Shown: positions 27,071-35,856, numbered from the stretch's first letter. The stretch is DNA of 64,000 bases from an uncultured Alistipes sp. (GCA_944322005.1 CALUNL010000006.1:62001-126000), one strand, 5' to 3'. Numbers and translations: made by a program. Notes: a model not told the origin generated them from the letters alone.

Positions 27071-27102
27071 TACTGGCCGTAACGGTTTTCTGTTTGTAAG
27101 GC

Positions 27103-29346
27103 ATGTTTATAAGAAAGATATATTTGACGGCCGTATGCGCGTTGTTCTCGCTACCGCTCGCCGCACAGCTCTATGTGGAGCCGGAGCGGGATGTGGAGTG
27201 TTCCGTATTTCTGGTGAAAGAGGGTCGCGGCCGGGCCCAGCAGGGACTCGAGATATGGGATGACTGCATATTCTCGTGTGAGGATGGAGGACATGTGAAC
27301 GTATATGACTTCAAGACCGCCGGCTCACGCCCCATAGCCGGCTTCGAGCTGGCATCATCCCACCCGGACAACCATGTGAACAACGTCTGCTTCGGCACGG
27401 AGACCAAACGCGGGGCGTCATTCCCTTTGTTGTACATAACAAACGGAAAGGTGGGCAGCGAGATGGAGTGGCTCTGCTTTGTGGAGAGCATAACCCGGCG
27501 CGGCAAGCGTTTCAGCAGCGAACTCGTCCAGACGATCGAACTCGATGCGTCGGGATGGGAGGAGATGGGATATGTCTCCATCTTCGGGGCTCCGAGCTGG
27601 CTGGTCGACCGGGAACAGGGATTCCTGTGGGTCTTCTCCGCCCGCAAGCGTACGGTAGCCGCCGTGACGAGGAATGCGTGGGAGAACCAGTATGTCGCCA
27701 CCAAATTCCGGATACCGTCGCTGGACGAGGGCGCCAGGGTGCGGCTCGACGGGCACGATATTCTCGACCAGGTGGTGTTCCCGTATGACGTGTGGTTCAC
27801 GCAGGCCGGATGCATGCACGACGGCAAGATATATTATTGCTTCGGCGTAGGCAGGCAGGACGACAGCCGGCCATCATGCATCCGCGTGTATGATACGCAG
27901 ACCCGGAAGATGACCGCCCGATACAATGTCCAGGACCAGGTCATATACGAGCCGGAGGATATCGTTGTCAGGGACGGGTTCATGTATGTCAACACCAATA
28001 CGAACGCCAGGAAGACATCCGATCTGCCGTGCATATTCAAGCTCTCGCTTCCGAAGGCGAAGCCCGAGCCCGAGAGTGCGCTCGACGAAATACGGATTGA
28101 CCCGGAGCGTGCCGGCGGAGTCTATTATGTGACCGATCTTTCCAATCCGGTCACACCGGCGCCCGAAGGATACAGACCTTTCTATATCAACGGCTATTTC
28201 CGTCACGGCGCACGCCATATAGACGATCCGCAAACATATCCAACCATATACGGCGCCCTGGAAACGGCGCATGCGTCGGATAACCTGACCGATTTCGGCA
28301 AGGCCATATACGGGCGCCTGGAGCCGTTCAAAAAGAACGTATTCTACAAGGAGGGCGATCTGACGCGGATCGGATACCGCCAGACCAGGGATATAGGCCG
28401 GAGGATGGTTATGAACTATCCGGAGGTATTCGAAGGAGAGCCGTATCTGAAAACCAACGCGACGAACGTCCTTCGTGTCGTGGCGACCATGCACTCCGTA
28501 AATTCGGGCATCCAGTCGCTCCGACCCGACCTCGAATGGAGCGAAGTCGACAACTCGCGCTCTTTCCTTCCATCCATCAACCCTTACGGCACCGTATGTC
28601 CCGACCGCAGCCTGCTCGATGCACATATACTGGGAAAGGAAAACGGATGGTATGAAAAGTACCGTTCGTACATGGATGAAAAGCTGGATATCGACGCTTT
28701 CATGGCGCGTCTGTTCGCCGACCCTTCCAAAGTAGAGGAGGAGTATGACAAATACGATCTGGCATACCGCTTTTGGCTGATGGCGTCGCTGATGCAGGGA
28801 CTCGACAGACAGGTCCCATTGTGGGACCTCTTCACGGCGGATGAGATATTGGCCTGGGCGGAGATCGAGAACTACAAGTATTTTGCGCAGAAGGGGCCGG
28901 AACCGGTTAGCCGCGGCCGTGGCTGGGGGCTTGGCTCACGGACGCTGCGCTACATGCTGGAGGAGTCGGCCGAAGACTTGTCCCGCAACAGACACGGCAT
29001 CAATCTCAGTTTCGGCCATGACGGTGTCCTCATGGCACTGCTGACAAACCTGCAGGTCGGGACCTGGGCGCGGCCGGCAAGTGATTCCGGGGATGCCCTG
29101 CGAAGCTGGCAATACTGGGATATCCCGATGGGCTCGAACCTCCAGATGGTCTTCTATAAATCGGATGACAACCCGGATATTCTGGTCAAGTTAATGCTCA
29201 ACGAAAAGGACCTGCAACTGCCGTTGAAAGCCGTCGAAGCCTCGTATTACAAATGGGACGAGGTCTATGACTTCTATATGGAGCATTGCGACAGGGTGGA
29301 GGCGCAGCTTGCCGAAACCGCGAAGCTGACATGTGAGGAGTTTTGA
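27103..29346 (+). CDS. Exported beta-propeller / histidine acid phosphatase fusion
   Basis: 747 residues from ATG 27103. A signal peptide (YLTAVCALFSLPLAAQ) precedes ~330 residues of repeated beta segments (SCEDGGHVNVYDFKT, YVSIFGAPSWLVDREQGFLWVFSAR, GKIYYCFGVGRQDD), best read as a beta-propeller. A histidine-acid-phosphatase domain follows: R367-H368-G-A-R371 (RHGARH) and the partner H639-D640 in LSFGHDGVLMALL, the two halves of the active site. Known Bacteroidetes relatives include inositol-polyphosphate phosphatases (MINPP-like). The fusion is unusual. It is the last gene of the operon and would release a product for the symporter; that link is inferred. Confidence 0.75.
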   Translation: MFIRKIYLTAVCALFSLPLAAQLYVEPERDVECSVFLVKEGRGRAQQGLEIWDDCIFSCEDGGHVNVYDFKTAGSRPIAGFELASSHPDNHVNNVCFGTETKRGASFPLLYITNGKVGSEMEWLCFVESITRRGKRFSSELVQTIELDASGWEEMGYVSIFGAPSWLVDREQGFLWVFSARKRTVAAVTRNAWENQYVATKFRIPSLDEGARVRLDGHDILDQVVFPYDVWFTQAGCMHDGKIYYCFGVGRQDDSRPSCIRVYDTQTRKMTARYNVQDQVIYEPEDIVVRDGFMYVNTNTNARKTSDLPCIFKLSLPKAKPEPESALDEIRIDPERAGGVYYVTDLSNPVTPAPEGYRPFYINGYFRHGARHIDDPQTYPTIYGALETAHASDNLTDFGKAIYGRLEPFKKNVFYKEGDLTRIGYRQTRDIGRRMVMNYPEVFEGEPYLKTNATNVLRVVATMHSVNSGIQSLRPDLEWSEVDNSRSFLPSINPYGTVCPDRSLLDAHILGKENGWYEKYRSYMDEKLDIDAFMARLFADPSKVEEEYDKYDLAYRFWLMASLMQGLDRQVPLWDLFTADEILAWAEIENYKYFAQKGPEPVSRGRGWGLGSRTLRYMLEESAEDLSRNRHGINLSFGHDGVLMALLTNLQVGTWARPASDSGDALRSWQYWDIPMGSNLQMVFYKSDDNPDILVKLMLNEKDLQLPLKAVEASYYKWDEVYDFYMEHCDRVEAQLAETAKLTCEEF

Positions 29347-29400
29347 CCATGGCCCGTTCGGAGGATAGCTTTCTTCGTCCTCGCGACAACCCGCAGTCTC

Positions 29401-29448
29401 CATGCAAATATCCAGACCCGGCCATGGCCGGGTCTGGATATTTGCATG
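29401..29448. terminator. 48-nt perfect palindrome between convergent genes
   Basis: Bases 29401-29424 are the exact reverse complement of 29425-29448 (arm begins CATGCAAATATCCAGACC, centre CCATGG). It sits between the phosphatase gene (+) and a minus-strand gene. It would fold the same way on both RNAs, with 23 pairs around a 2-base centre, so it most likely acts as a bidirectional terminator, although no T-run is present. Confidence 0.7.
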
Positions 29449-29488
29449 AGCTACCTGTTCGGTTTTCGGAGTGTGCTTCGTGCGGCAA

Positions 29489-30226
29489 TTACCTGTTGCC
29501 TGATTCGCGTTCAGCCTGCCCGGCAGCTTCCGGTGATTCCCGCTGTGCCAGATAGGCGTCGTACATGTCGAGTATCCACGCCTCGCTTTCCTTGGCCTCC
29601 TTCTTGTGCACCTTGCCCTCCGGCCCCTTGAACCATTTCTTGCAGAACTCCTTCAGGCCAGGCTGTACCTTGTCCATCAATACGGAGTTCACCAATGCAT
29701 AGGTATAGACGACACCGTCCGGGTCGTTGTGGAAGCGGACGCCATAGTAGGTTTCCAGACTGCGGCCGGAAAAGTTCGGTCCCGATGCCACCCAGACTTT
29801 CCACCAATATATCGTTGCATTTTTCCCGACCTTATCCACGCAAAACAGCCGTTGTATGGTGTTGTAACGACTTGCAAAGTTAGGTTTTGCGAGCGGGTGC
29901 GACTCCCATCGGATTCCGTCCGGGTCGTTTTCGGTAACCTCGGTATATTCGATGCTCTCCACATCTTCGGCCTTGTATACAATAGGCTCCTCTTTGCTGT
30001 CGGGATTCCTTACTATCTTGAAAGAGTAGTTTTCCGCCTTGAAGACGGAACTTTCGGCATGCCAGCCGCGGTGGATGTATCCGTCGACCTTCTCTCCGGA
30101 TTTGAGGGTTACAATCACATGCCGCGACTCCTGTTTCTCGGGATTCTTGGCCATGGCCGTAAGGTTGGTGCAGAGTGCTGCCGCAACAACTGAAGCGCAG
30201 ATGAGAAATCGTTTCATGGTATTCAT
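29489..30226 (-). CDS. Small exported protein of unknown function
   Basis: 245 residues from ATG 30226 (a second ATG at 30217 is possible). The signal peptide (LICASVVAAALCTNLTAMAK) is followed by SRHVIVTLKSGEKVDGYIHRGW, a small beta motif that recurs in the neighbour at 30242 (VKGRIHLKNGSVIECG). The two are probably related, or belong to the same 'gene-product of RNA-like small beta' class. Lys/Glu-rich C-terminus. No family is recognised. It starts 15 bases after the neighbour's stop, so one operon is likely. Confidence 0.6.
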   Translation of the reverse strand: MNTMKRFLICASVVAAALCTNLTAMAKNPEKQESRHVIVTLKSGEKVDGYIHRGWHAESSVFKAENYSFKIVRNPDSKEEPIVYKAEDVESIEYTEVTENDPDGIRWESHPLAKPNFASRYNTIQRLFCVDKVGKNATIYWWKVWVASGPNFSGRSLETYYGVRFHNDPDGVVYTYALVNSVLMDKVQPGLKEFCKKWFKGPEGKVHKKEAKESEAWILDMYDAYLAQRESPEAAGQAERESGNR

Positions 30227-30241
30227 TTGTTTGATTGTGGA

Positions 30242-30877
30242 TTAGTTCCCTTGTGGCATGTAGTCGTTCAGCATGAGTATTGTCCTGTTACGGCCGGATT
30301 CCGAATGTAGTATGCGATCCGCGAGTGCGGCGTCATCGGCGATGTATTCCGCGATGCGCTTGAGAAAAACCTTCTTGGAGTTGCGGTTTGCCGAACCGAC
30401 GACATGAAACTCCTTATCTCCGCTTTTCCGAAGGTAATAGGCCGTACGCGACTGGCTGAAAAGGCCTATGCGCTGCCATATCTCGATACCCCCGTTGGAT
30501 GATATGCCGTAACCTTTTTTTGAATATATGCATACGCATATGTACGGGGTGTCGAAATAGACCCACAACAACCCGGCCTCCTCCGAAGGGACAAACTTAC
30601 GTGTATATTCGGGAGCCATCTTATGCCAGCAGACTATGGAGTCCACATCCTTTTGAGGAAAAACCTCCTTGCTCTTGTTTTTGTAGAATGCGTTGCGGAA
30701 TAGCTTTATGTCGCCATGCCGTTTGGGTATCTTTATTCTGTCTTTTTCTCCGCATTCGATTACTGATCCGTTCTTGAGATGGATGCGTCCCTTGACAAGG
30801 GAGTCCGCATTCGCCGTATAGACGGCAGACGAGCACAGCAGAGACAGAATTGCTGTCATGATTATCCTGTTTCCCAT
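30242..30877 (-). CDS. Small exported protein of unknown function
   Basis: 211 residues from ATG 30877. A longer frame extends upstream across the tRNA, but only this start gives a signal peptide (IIMTAILSLLCSSAVYTANA). SLVKGRIHLKNGSVIECG echoes a segment of the downstream gene. The middle part has Lys- and aromatic-rich strands (YFDTPYICVCIYSKKGYG). No family is recognised. The pair probably acts in the envelope. Confidence 0.6.
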   Translation of the reverse strand: MGNRIIMTAILSLLCSSAVYTANADSLVKGRIHLKNGSVIECGEKDRIKIPKRHGDIKLFRNAFYKNKSKEVFPQKDVDSIVCWHKMAPEYTRKFVPSEEAGLLWVYFDTPYICVCIYSKKGYGISSNGGIEIWQRIGLFSQSRTAYYLRKSGDKEFHVVGSANRNSKKVFLKRIAEYIADDAALADRILHSESGRNRTILMLNDYMPQGN

Positions 30878-31078
30878 TCCAGCCCCTTTATTTGCATCAA
30901 TTTCCGTAAAGATAGGCAATATAGGATAAAAATTAAAATAAAATCGGATAAAATCAGGTTCGCTGACGTTAGCTGTCTGGCGAGATGTGTGGAATTCGAT
31001 CCGTCTGTTGAGGCGTTGTCCCGGATCTGATTCGGGGTTGCACATCGGATAGCCGTTATAGGCGTATGTACATAATGG

Positions 31079-31109
31079 AATCAGGAGAGCCTTTTTGACT
31101 CTCCTGATT
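31079..31109 (-). terminator. Terminator-like hairpin downstream of tRNA-Gly
   Basis: AATCAGGAGAG and CTCTCCTGATT (11-bp stem) flank a 9-base loop, 7 bases beyond the tRNA end on the minus strand. Fits termination of the tRNA transcript. Confidence 0.65.
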
Positions 31110-31116
31110 GTCGTTG

Positions 31117-31189
31117 AGCGGAAAACGGGACTCGGACCCGCGACCTCAACCTTGGCAAGGTTGCGCTCTACCAACTGAGCTATTTCCGC
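31117..31189 (-). tRNA. tRNA-Gly (GCC anticodon)
   Basis: The minus strand folds as a full 73-base cloverleaf: acceptor GCGGAAA/TTTCCGC, D-arm GCTC-AGTTGGTA-GAGC, anticodon arm CAACC-TTGCCAA-GGTTG (anticodon GCC), T-arm GCGGG-TCCGAGT-CCCGT (one G-U pair). CCA is not encoded, as usual in this group. It has its own promoter 12 bases upstream and a terminator hairpin. Confidence 0.95.
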
Positions 31190-31200
31190 AATTGCGTGTG

Positions 31201-31231
31201 CAAATATAGGACAAAAATCTTTCGGTGCAAA
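31201..31231 (-). promoter_or_regulatory. Promoter of tRNA-Gly
   Basis: On the minus strand: TTTG (31231-31228), 19 bases, TATATTTG (31208-31201), then 11 bases to the tRNA 5' end. A perfect Bacteroidetes consensus. Confidence 0.8.
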
Positions 31232-31356
31232 ATTTTACGGCAAAAAAATGAAAATTATTGTCGCAATATGCCGGCCGTGAAAATGCGCTGCAGACGTTTG
31301 ATGTTGGTTATTAGCGCGTTGCGATTCATGTGCGAAAATGTCTGTTAGGATGATAT

Positions 31357-31387
31357 TTTGGAATATCGCGTTTTTTTAATATATTTG
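31357..31387 (+). promoter_or_regulatory. Promoter of the metY-metX-hom operon
   Basis: TTTG (31357-31360), 19 bases, TATATTTG (31380-31387). Transcription would start near 31394, giving a ~205-base leader. Confidence 0.75.
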
Positions 31388-31481
31388 CAGCGACAAAAGC
31401 AACGGGATTGATGTTTTGCATATCAAATATCGCTGTTATGATGGCTTGCCGGGCGGCAATGTCGGCAATCTCCATGCGAAT

Positions 31482-31540
31482 GTGCCGCTAAGGCACTCCA
31501 TATCTTTCGGGAACGAAAGCGTTCCCCCGTGCACGGGCAC
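31482..31540 (+). promoter_or_regulatory. Structured leader upstream of metY with alternative hairpins
   Basis: Hairpins: GTGCC-GCTAA-GGCAC (31482-31496); CTTTCG-GGAA-CGAAAG (31504-31519), mutually exclusive with GGGAACG-AAAG-CGTTCCC (31509-31526); and CCCGTGCACGGG (31526-31537). Mutually exclusive pairs are typical of attenuators or riboswitch platforms. It does not match the SAM-I or SAM-II consensus I know, so only a candidate. Confidence 0.4.
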
Positions 31541-31598
31541 GAAACCACAATCCAGTCGACAACATTTTCAAACAAATAAATAAATTTACGGAACAATC

Positions 31599-32882
31599 AT
31601 GTCCGAGAACAAACCATTGCATTTCGAGACCCTCCAGGTTCACGGAGGGTACCATGTAGACCATACGGGCTCGCGCGGTGTTGCAATATATCCGACGGCG
31701 GCCTACCACTTCAAGACCTGCGAATACGCTGCGAACCTCTTCGAGCTGAGCGAACCGGGAAACATCTATACCAGACTCCACAATCCGACCACGGCCGCAT
31801 ACGAGGAGCGTGTGGCGGCATTGTACGGAGGCGTGGGCGCACTGGCCCTTTCGTCAGGAATGGCGGCCATCCTCATAGCGGTGACATCGCTGGCTTCGGC
31901 CGGTCAGAACATAGTCGCCTCGCCTTATCTGTACGGCGGAACCTTCAACCAGTTCACCATTTCGCTGCGCAACCTCGGCATAGAGTGCCGTATGGCGGGA
32001 AGCGACCGTGCGGAGGACTTGGAAAAACTCATAGATTCCAATACCCGGGCCCTGTTCGTCGAGTCGATGAGCAATCCGGGATGCAGCGTGTCGGATCTGG
32101 AGGCTCTGGCGGCCGTTGCGCATTCGCATGGCATCCCGTTCGTCGTCGACAACACATTCGGAGCCTGCGGATACCTCTGCAATCCGTTCCGCTGGGGTGC
32201 GGACATAGTCGTTGATTCGGCCACGAAGTGGACCAACGGTCACGGTACTGCCATGGGTGGCATAATCGTCGACGGCGGTACGTTCGACTGGGGCAACGGC
32301 AAGTACCCGGCCATAGACGGTCCGTCGGAGGGATACCACGGGCTGAACCTCCACAAGACGTTCGGCCGTTCGGCATTCATCGTGAAGTGCCGTGTGGACG
32401 GCCTGCGCGATTTCGGCTGCTGCCCGTCCCCGTTCGACTCCTACCTGATGATGCTCGGTCTGGAGACCCTCTCGCTGCGCGTACGCCAGGAGACGGAGTC
32501 GACCCGGCGTCTGGCGGAGTTTTTCCGCTCGCATCCGAAGGTCAAGCACGTAAGCTATGTCGGTTTCGAGGATGACCCGAGCTATGCGAATGCGCAGAAA
32601 TATTTCAGGTTCGGTGCCGGCGGCGTTGTCTCTATTGAGCTGGAGGGTACGCTGGAGAGTACGGTGCGTTTCGTGGAGGCGCTGCACCTTGTGGCGCACA
32701 TGACCATGATCGGCGACTCGATAAGCGTCGTGACGCACCCGGCGTCGACCACCCACAAGCAGTTGAGCGAGGCCGACCAGCGTGCCGTGGGCATCACGCC
32801 GACGCTGCTGCGCGTGTCCGCAGGCCTGGAGTGCGTGGACGACATAATCGACGATTTCGAACAGGCATTCGCCCATATCTGA
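31599..32882 (+). CDS. metY: O-acetylhomoserine sulfhydrylase (MetY)
   Basis: 427 residues from ATG 31599. A PLP-dependent Cys/Met-metabolism enzyme: it exchanges the acetyl of O-acetylhomoserine for sulfide to give homocysteine. HFETLQVHGGY, YPTAAYHFKTCEYAANLFEL and the PLP lysine K210 in VDSATKWTNGHGTAMGG are all typical of MetY. Length is normal. It is followed after 7 bases by metX, whose product is its substrate, then hom. Cytoplasmic. A structured leader suggests control by methionine or a derivative. Confidence 0.92.
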   Translation: MSENKPLHFETLQVHGGYHVDHTGSRGVAIYPTAAYHFKTCEYAANLFELSEPGNIYTRLHNPTTAAYEERVAALYGGVGALALSSGMAAILIAVTSLASAGQNIVASPYLYGGTFNQFTISLRNLGIECRMAGSDRAEDLEKLIDSNTRALFVESMSNPGCSVSDLEALAAVAHSHGIPFVVDNTFGACGYLCNPFRWGADIVVDSATKWTNGHGTAMGGIIVDGGTFDWGNGKYPAIDGPSEGYHGLNLHKTFGRSAFIVKCRVDGLRDFGCCPSPFDSYLMMLGLETLSLRVRQETESTRRLAEFFRSHPKVKHVSYVGFEDDPSYANAQKYFRFGAGGVVSIELEGTLESTVRFVEALHLVAHMTMIGDSISVVTHPASTTHKQLSEADQRAVGITPTLLRVSAGLECVDDIIDDFEQAFAHI

Positions 32883-32889
32883 TCGCCTC

Positions 32890-33903
32890 ATGACGCAATA
32901 CTTTCACAGCAGCGAGCCGCTTCTGCTCGAACAGGGAGGCAGGATTGACGGGCTCACGATAGCCTACGACACCTTCGGGCGCAGGAGCGAGGCCGACGAC
33001 AACATAATATGGGTGTGCCACGCCCTGACAGCCAACTCCGACGTCGCCTCGTGGTGGGAACATACGGTCGAGCGGGGCAAGTTCCTTGACCCGGAGCGCT
33101 ATTTTGTCGTGTGTGCCAACTTCCTCGGCTCGCACTACGGTACGACCGGCCCCTTGAGCGTGAATCCGGCAACGGGTGAGCCGTGGTACGGCGACTTCCC
33201 GAAGTTCACAGTCCGCGATATGGTGGAGTGCCACCGGCGACTGGCTGCGCATCTGGGCATAAAACATGTACGTATGCTTGTCGGCAGCTCCATAGGAGGG
33301 TTCCAGTGCATGGAGTGGGCCGTGGCCGACCCCGACTTTGCGGAGCGGCTGGTGCTCATTGCGACATCCGTGCGGACGATGCCGTGGGCGCAGGCGTTCA
33401 ACGAATCGCAGCGCATGGCCATAGAGCTCGACCCGACCTTCGGACTCCGCCGCGACGATGCCGGTGCGGACGGCATGGCGCTGGCCCGCAGCATAGCTCT
33501 GTTGAGCTACCGCGGAGGCGCGGCCTACAACCGTACGCAGGATGATGCGGGGGCCGCAGGCGCGTGCTTCGACCACAGGGCGCACTCATACCAGCGTTAC
33601 CAGGGCGAAAAGCTCAAGCGCCGGTTCAATGCCTACTCCTATTACCGGCTTTCGCAGGCGGTGGATTCGCACGATCTCGCCCGCGGACGCGGTCCGGTGG
33701 AGGAGGTCCTGCGCGGGATAAGGTCGCGTACGCTTGTGGTGGCCATCACGAGCGACATACTCTTCCCGCCGGAGGAGCATCGCGTGATATACGGGAACAT
33801 TCCGGGCGCCGAGTTCCGGCTGATGGATTCGGAGTTCGGCCACGACGGCTTTCTGGTCGAGCACGAGCAGCTCGATGCCATAATACAGGAGTTCAATTCG
33901 TAA
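32890..33903 (+). CDS. metX: Homoserine O-acetyltransferase (MetX)
   Basis: 337 residues from ATG 32890. It transfers acetyl from acetyl-CoA to homoserine. An alpha/beta-hydrolase fold with conserved YDTFGRRSEADDNIIWVCHALTANSD, the nucleophile elbow LVGSSIGGFQCMEWA (Ser134) and the terminal catalytic His-Asp pair in EFGHDGFLVEH. Substrate (acetyl rather than succinyl) is inferred from the MetX fold. It lies between metY and hom, in pathway order reversed. Confidence 0.92.
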   Translation: MTQYFHSSEPLLLEQGGRIDGLTIAYDTFGRRSEADDNIIWVCHALTANSDVASWWEHTVERGKFLDPERYFVVCANFLGSHYGTTGPLSVNPATGEPWYGDFPKFTVRDMVECHRRLAAHLGIKHVRMLVGSSIGGFQCMEWAVADPDFAERLVLIATSVRTMPWAQAFNESQRMAIELDPTFGLRRDDAGADGMALARSIALLSYRGGAAYNRTQDDAGAAGACFDHRAHSYQRYQGEKLKRRFNAYSYYRLSQAVDSHDLARGRGPVEEVLRGIRSRTLVVAITSDILFPPEEHRVIYGNIPGAEFRLMDSEFGHDGFLVEHEQLDAIIQEFNS

Positions 33904-33928
33904 AACAACATAAAACAACGACCATACC

Positions 33929-35116
33929 ATGTCAAAACAACTTGCAGTAGGACTGTTCGGTTTCGGAAACGTCGGCCGCGGCCTTTTCGACGTACTGAAC
34001 AAGATCGAATCGCGTGACGCATACATAAAACGCATATGCGTGCGCGACATAAACAAGCCTCGCGGGGTGGAGGCCGACTTTACGGACAATCCCGACGATA
34101 TCTTCAACGATCCGGAGATCAATCTCATCGTGGAACTTATCGACGATGCGGAGGCGGCATACCACATCATCAAGCGCGCACTGACGAACGGCATCCCGGC
34201 CGTGTCGGGCAACAAGAAGATGCTTGCCTACCACATAGGGGAGCTTATAGAGCTGCAGCGCAAGACCTCGACGCCGCTGCTGTACGATGCTTCGGCATGC
34301 GGCAGCATCCCGGTCATAAGGAACCTCGAGGAGTACTATGACAATGACCTGCTCATTTCGGTGAAGGGAATCCTGAACGGCTCGTCGAACTTCATCCTTT
34401 CGAAGATCTTCAACGAGAAGATGTCCTATGACAAGGCCCTGCGCATGGCACAGGATCTGGGCTTCGCCGAGAGCAACCCGTCGCTCGACATCGACGGTTA
34501 CGATTCGCTCTTCAAGCTCATCATCATCACCGTGCACGCCTTCGGCTGCTATGTCGAGCCGGAGCGGATATTCACCTACGGCATCTCGTCGATGAACGAT
34601 GCCGACATACGGTTCGCCAACGAGAAGGGGCGCCGCATAAAGCTCGTGGCGCATGTGGAGAAGATTGCCGACGGCAAAATCATGATGAGCGTAATGCCGC
34701 AGCTCATATCGCGCGAGAAGTACATATACAGCGTCGAGGATGAGTTCAACGGTGTCGTCATTAAGGGCGAGTTCTACGACAAGCAGTTCATGTTCGGCCG
34801 CGGTGCCGGAGGCCATCCAACGGGCTCGGCCGTGTTGAGCGACATGACGGCATGTCTATACGACTACAGGTACGAGTACAAGCGCCTGTTCGGACACTCG
34901 AAGGTGGAGTACACGACCGATGTCACTTTCCGCATATATCTGCGCTACTCGACCGATGCCGACCTTGCGCTGTTCCGTTTCGAACGCATACACGAGCGCT
35001 ACGACAGCGACGACAACCGTTATGTCGTAGGCGACATATCGCTCGAATCGCTGCGTGCCGTGAACGAGGAGATTCGCCACCGTCATGTCTTCCTTGCGGC
35101 ATATCCGAAGGACTGA
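33929..35116 (+). CDS. hom: Homoserine dehydrogenase
   Basis: 395 residues from ATG 33929. It reduces aspartate semialdehyde to homoserine, the substrate of MetX. The N-terminal NAD(P) site is GLFGFGNVGRGLFDVL, and NGIPAVSGNKKML and KGILNGSSNFILSKI carry the conserved catalytic region. It ends without a recognisable ACT domain, so feedback inhibition by threonine is not evident; the last ~70 residues (LALFRFERIHERYDSDDNRYV) may play a similar role. No aspartate kinase is fused, unlike ThrA. Third gene of the met operon. Confidence 0.9.
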   Translation: MSKQLAVGLFGFGNVGRGLFDVLNKIESRDAYIKRICVRDINKPRGVEADFTDNPDDIFNDPEINLIVELIDDAEAAYHIIKRALTNGIPAVSGNKKMLAYHIGELIELQRKTSTPLLYDASACGSIPVIRNLEEYYDNDLLISVKGILNGSSNFILSKIFNEKMSYDKALRMAQDLGFAESNPSLDIDGYDSLFKLIIITVHAFGCYVEPERIFTYGISSMNDADIRFANEKGRRIKLVAHVEKIADGKIMMSVMPQLISREKYIYSVEDEFNGVVIKGEFYDKQFMFGRGAGGHPTGSAVLSDMTACLYDYRYEYKRLFGHSKVEYTTDVTFRIYLRYSTDADLALFRFERIHERYDSDDNRYVVGDISLESLRAVNEEIRHRHVFLAAYPKD

Positions 35117-35153
35117 TCCGTATCGGAGCCATTCCGGCGGATGACGGATGGAC

Positions 35154-35195
35154 AAAACGAATGGCGGAACCTTTTGGGGTTCCGCCATTCGTTTT
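35154..35195. terminator. Bidirectional terminator between hom and ompH
   Basis: An 18-bp stem (35154-35171 with 35178-35195), A-rich at the left and T-rich at the right end, with a 6-base loop. It works on both strands between convergent genes. Confidence 0.85.
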
Positions 35196-35237
35196 CTATT
35201 TATGCGGCTGTGGCCGCCTTCTTTTGTCCTTCAGCAT

Positions 35238-35813
35238 TTAGTTCGCTGCAGGGGCCGGAGTCTCGGCTGCTGCTGCCTGCTCTGCCGGATTCACATCCTC
35301 GGTGATTCCGAGCTCGGTCCTAACCAAAGGGTAGATGTCCGTGAGCTGGCTCTCGCTGAAGTATGCGAGGCTCTGCGACGAGGTGTCGAATATGGCAGTG
35401 TAGCTGCCGGCCTTGGCGATCTTGTCTACAGCCTCAAGCGCCTTCTTCTGTATAGGGGCGAAGAGCTCGTTCCACTTGTTCTGGTAGTCGGTCTGTGCCA
35501 CGCGCTGGAACTCGTAGTAACGGGTCTGAAGCTGCTCGAGCTCCTGCTGCTTGAGCTGCTTTACCGAAGCGGCCATCGTGGCCTGGTTCTTCTGGAACTC
35601 GGCCGTCTTGTTGTTTATTTCGACCATGATCTGCTCCAACTGCTCGTTCAGCTCCTTTCCGAATGATTCGAGGTTGGTCTGCATCTCTTTGGATTCAGGC
35701 ATCGATGCCAGCACCATCTGCATGTTGATGCGTCCGAACTTCTGTGCGTACAGAGTGGTGGTGGAGAGCATCGCCATCGAAATCACGAGGGTCAATCTGA
35801 TAAGTTTTTTCAT
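35238..35813 (-). CDS. ompH: OmpH/Skp-family periplasmic chaperone
   Basis: 191 residues from ATG 35813. A signal peptide (MAMLSTTTLYAQ) and a mature part opening KFGRINMQMVLASMPE, then a long charged helical hairpin (~40-110), the Skp fold. It holds unfolded outer-membrane proteins in the periplasm. The Ala/Pro/Glu-rich tail is likely disordered. A second copy lies upstream (35874), and bamA follows, so it is an OMP-assembly cluster. Its own promoter is at 35857-35886. Confidence 0.88.
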   Translation of the reverse strand: MKKLIRLTLVISMAMLSTTTLYAQKFGRINMQMVLASMPESKEMQTNLESFGKELNEQLEQIMVEINNKTAEFQKNQATMAASVKQLKQQELEQLQTRYYEFQRVAQTDYQNKWNELFAPIQKKALEAVDKIAKAGSYTAIFDTSSQSLAYFSESQLTDIYPLVRTELGITEDVNPAEQAAAAETPAPAAN

Positions 35814-35856
35814 GAGAATATTGTTTTTGAGTCTTTAAAGTCGTCTTTACGAACTA

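Larger units (their letters stand above)
31190..31598. other. 409-base divergent control region: tRNA promoter and metY leader
   Basis: Contains the tRNA-Gly promoter (31201-31231, minus), the metY promoter (31357-31387) and a ~205-base 5' leader with several hairpins. No gene is seen. Confidence 0.65.

Noticed and set aside
29343-29555. Open frames on both strands sharing the peptide YPDPAMAGSGYLH
   Set aside because: They are a by-product of the palindrome, which reads the same on both strands.
30878-31174. Extended N-terminus of the 30242 gene reaching 31174
   Set aside because: It runs over the tRNA and has no signal peptide at its own start; ATG 30877 gives a clear signal peptide.
31390-31598. 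SAM-I or SAM-II riboswitch before metY
   Set aside because: The characteristic consensus blocks are missing; only generic hairpins are seen.
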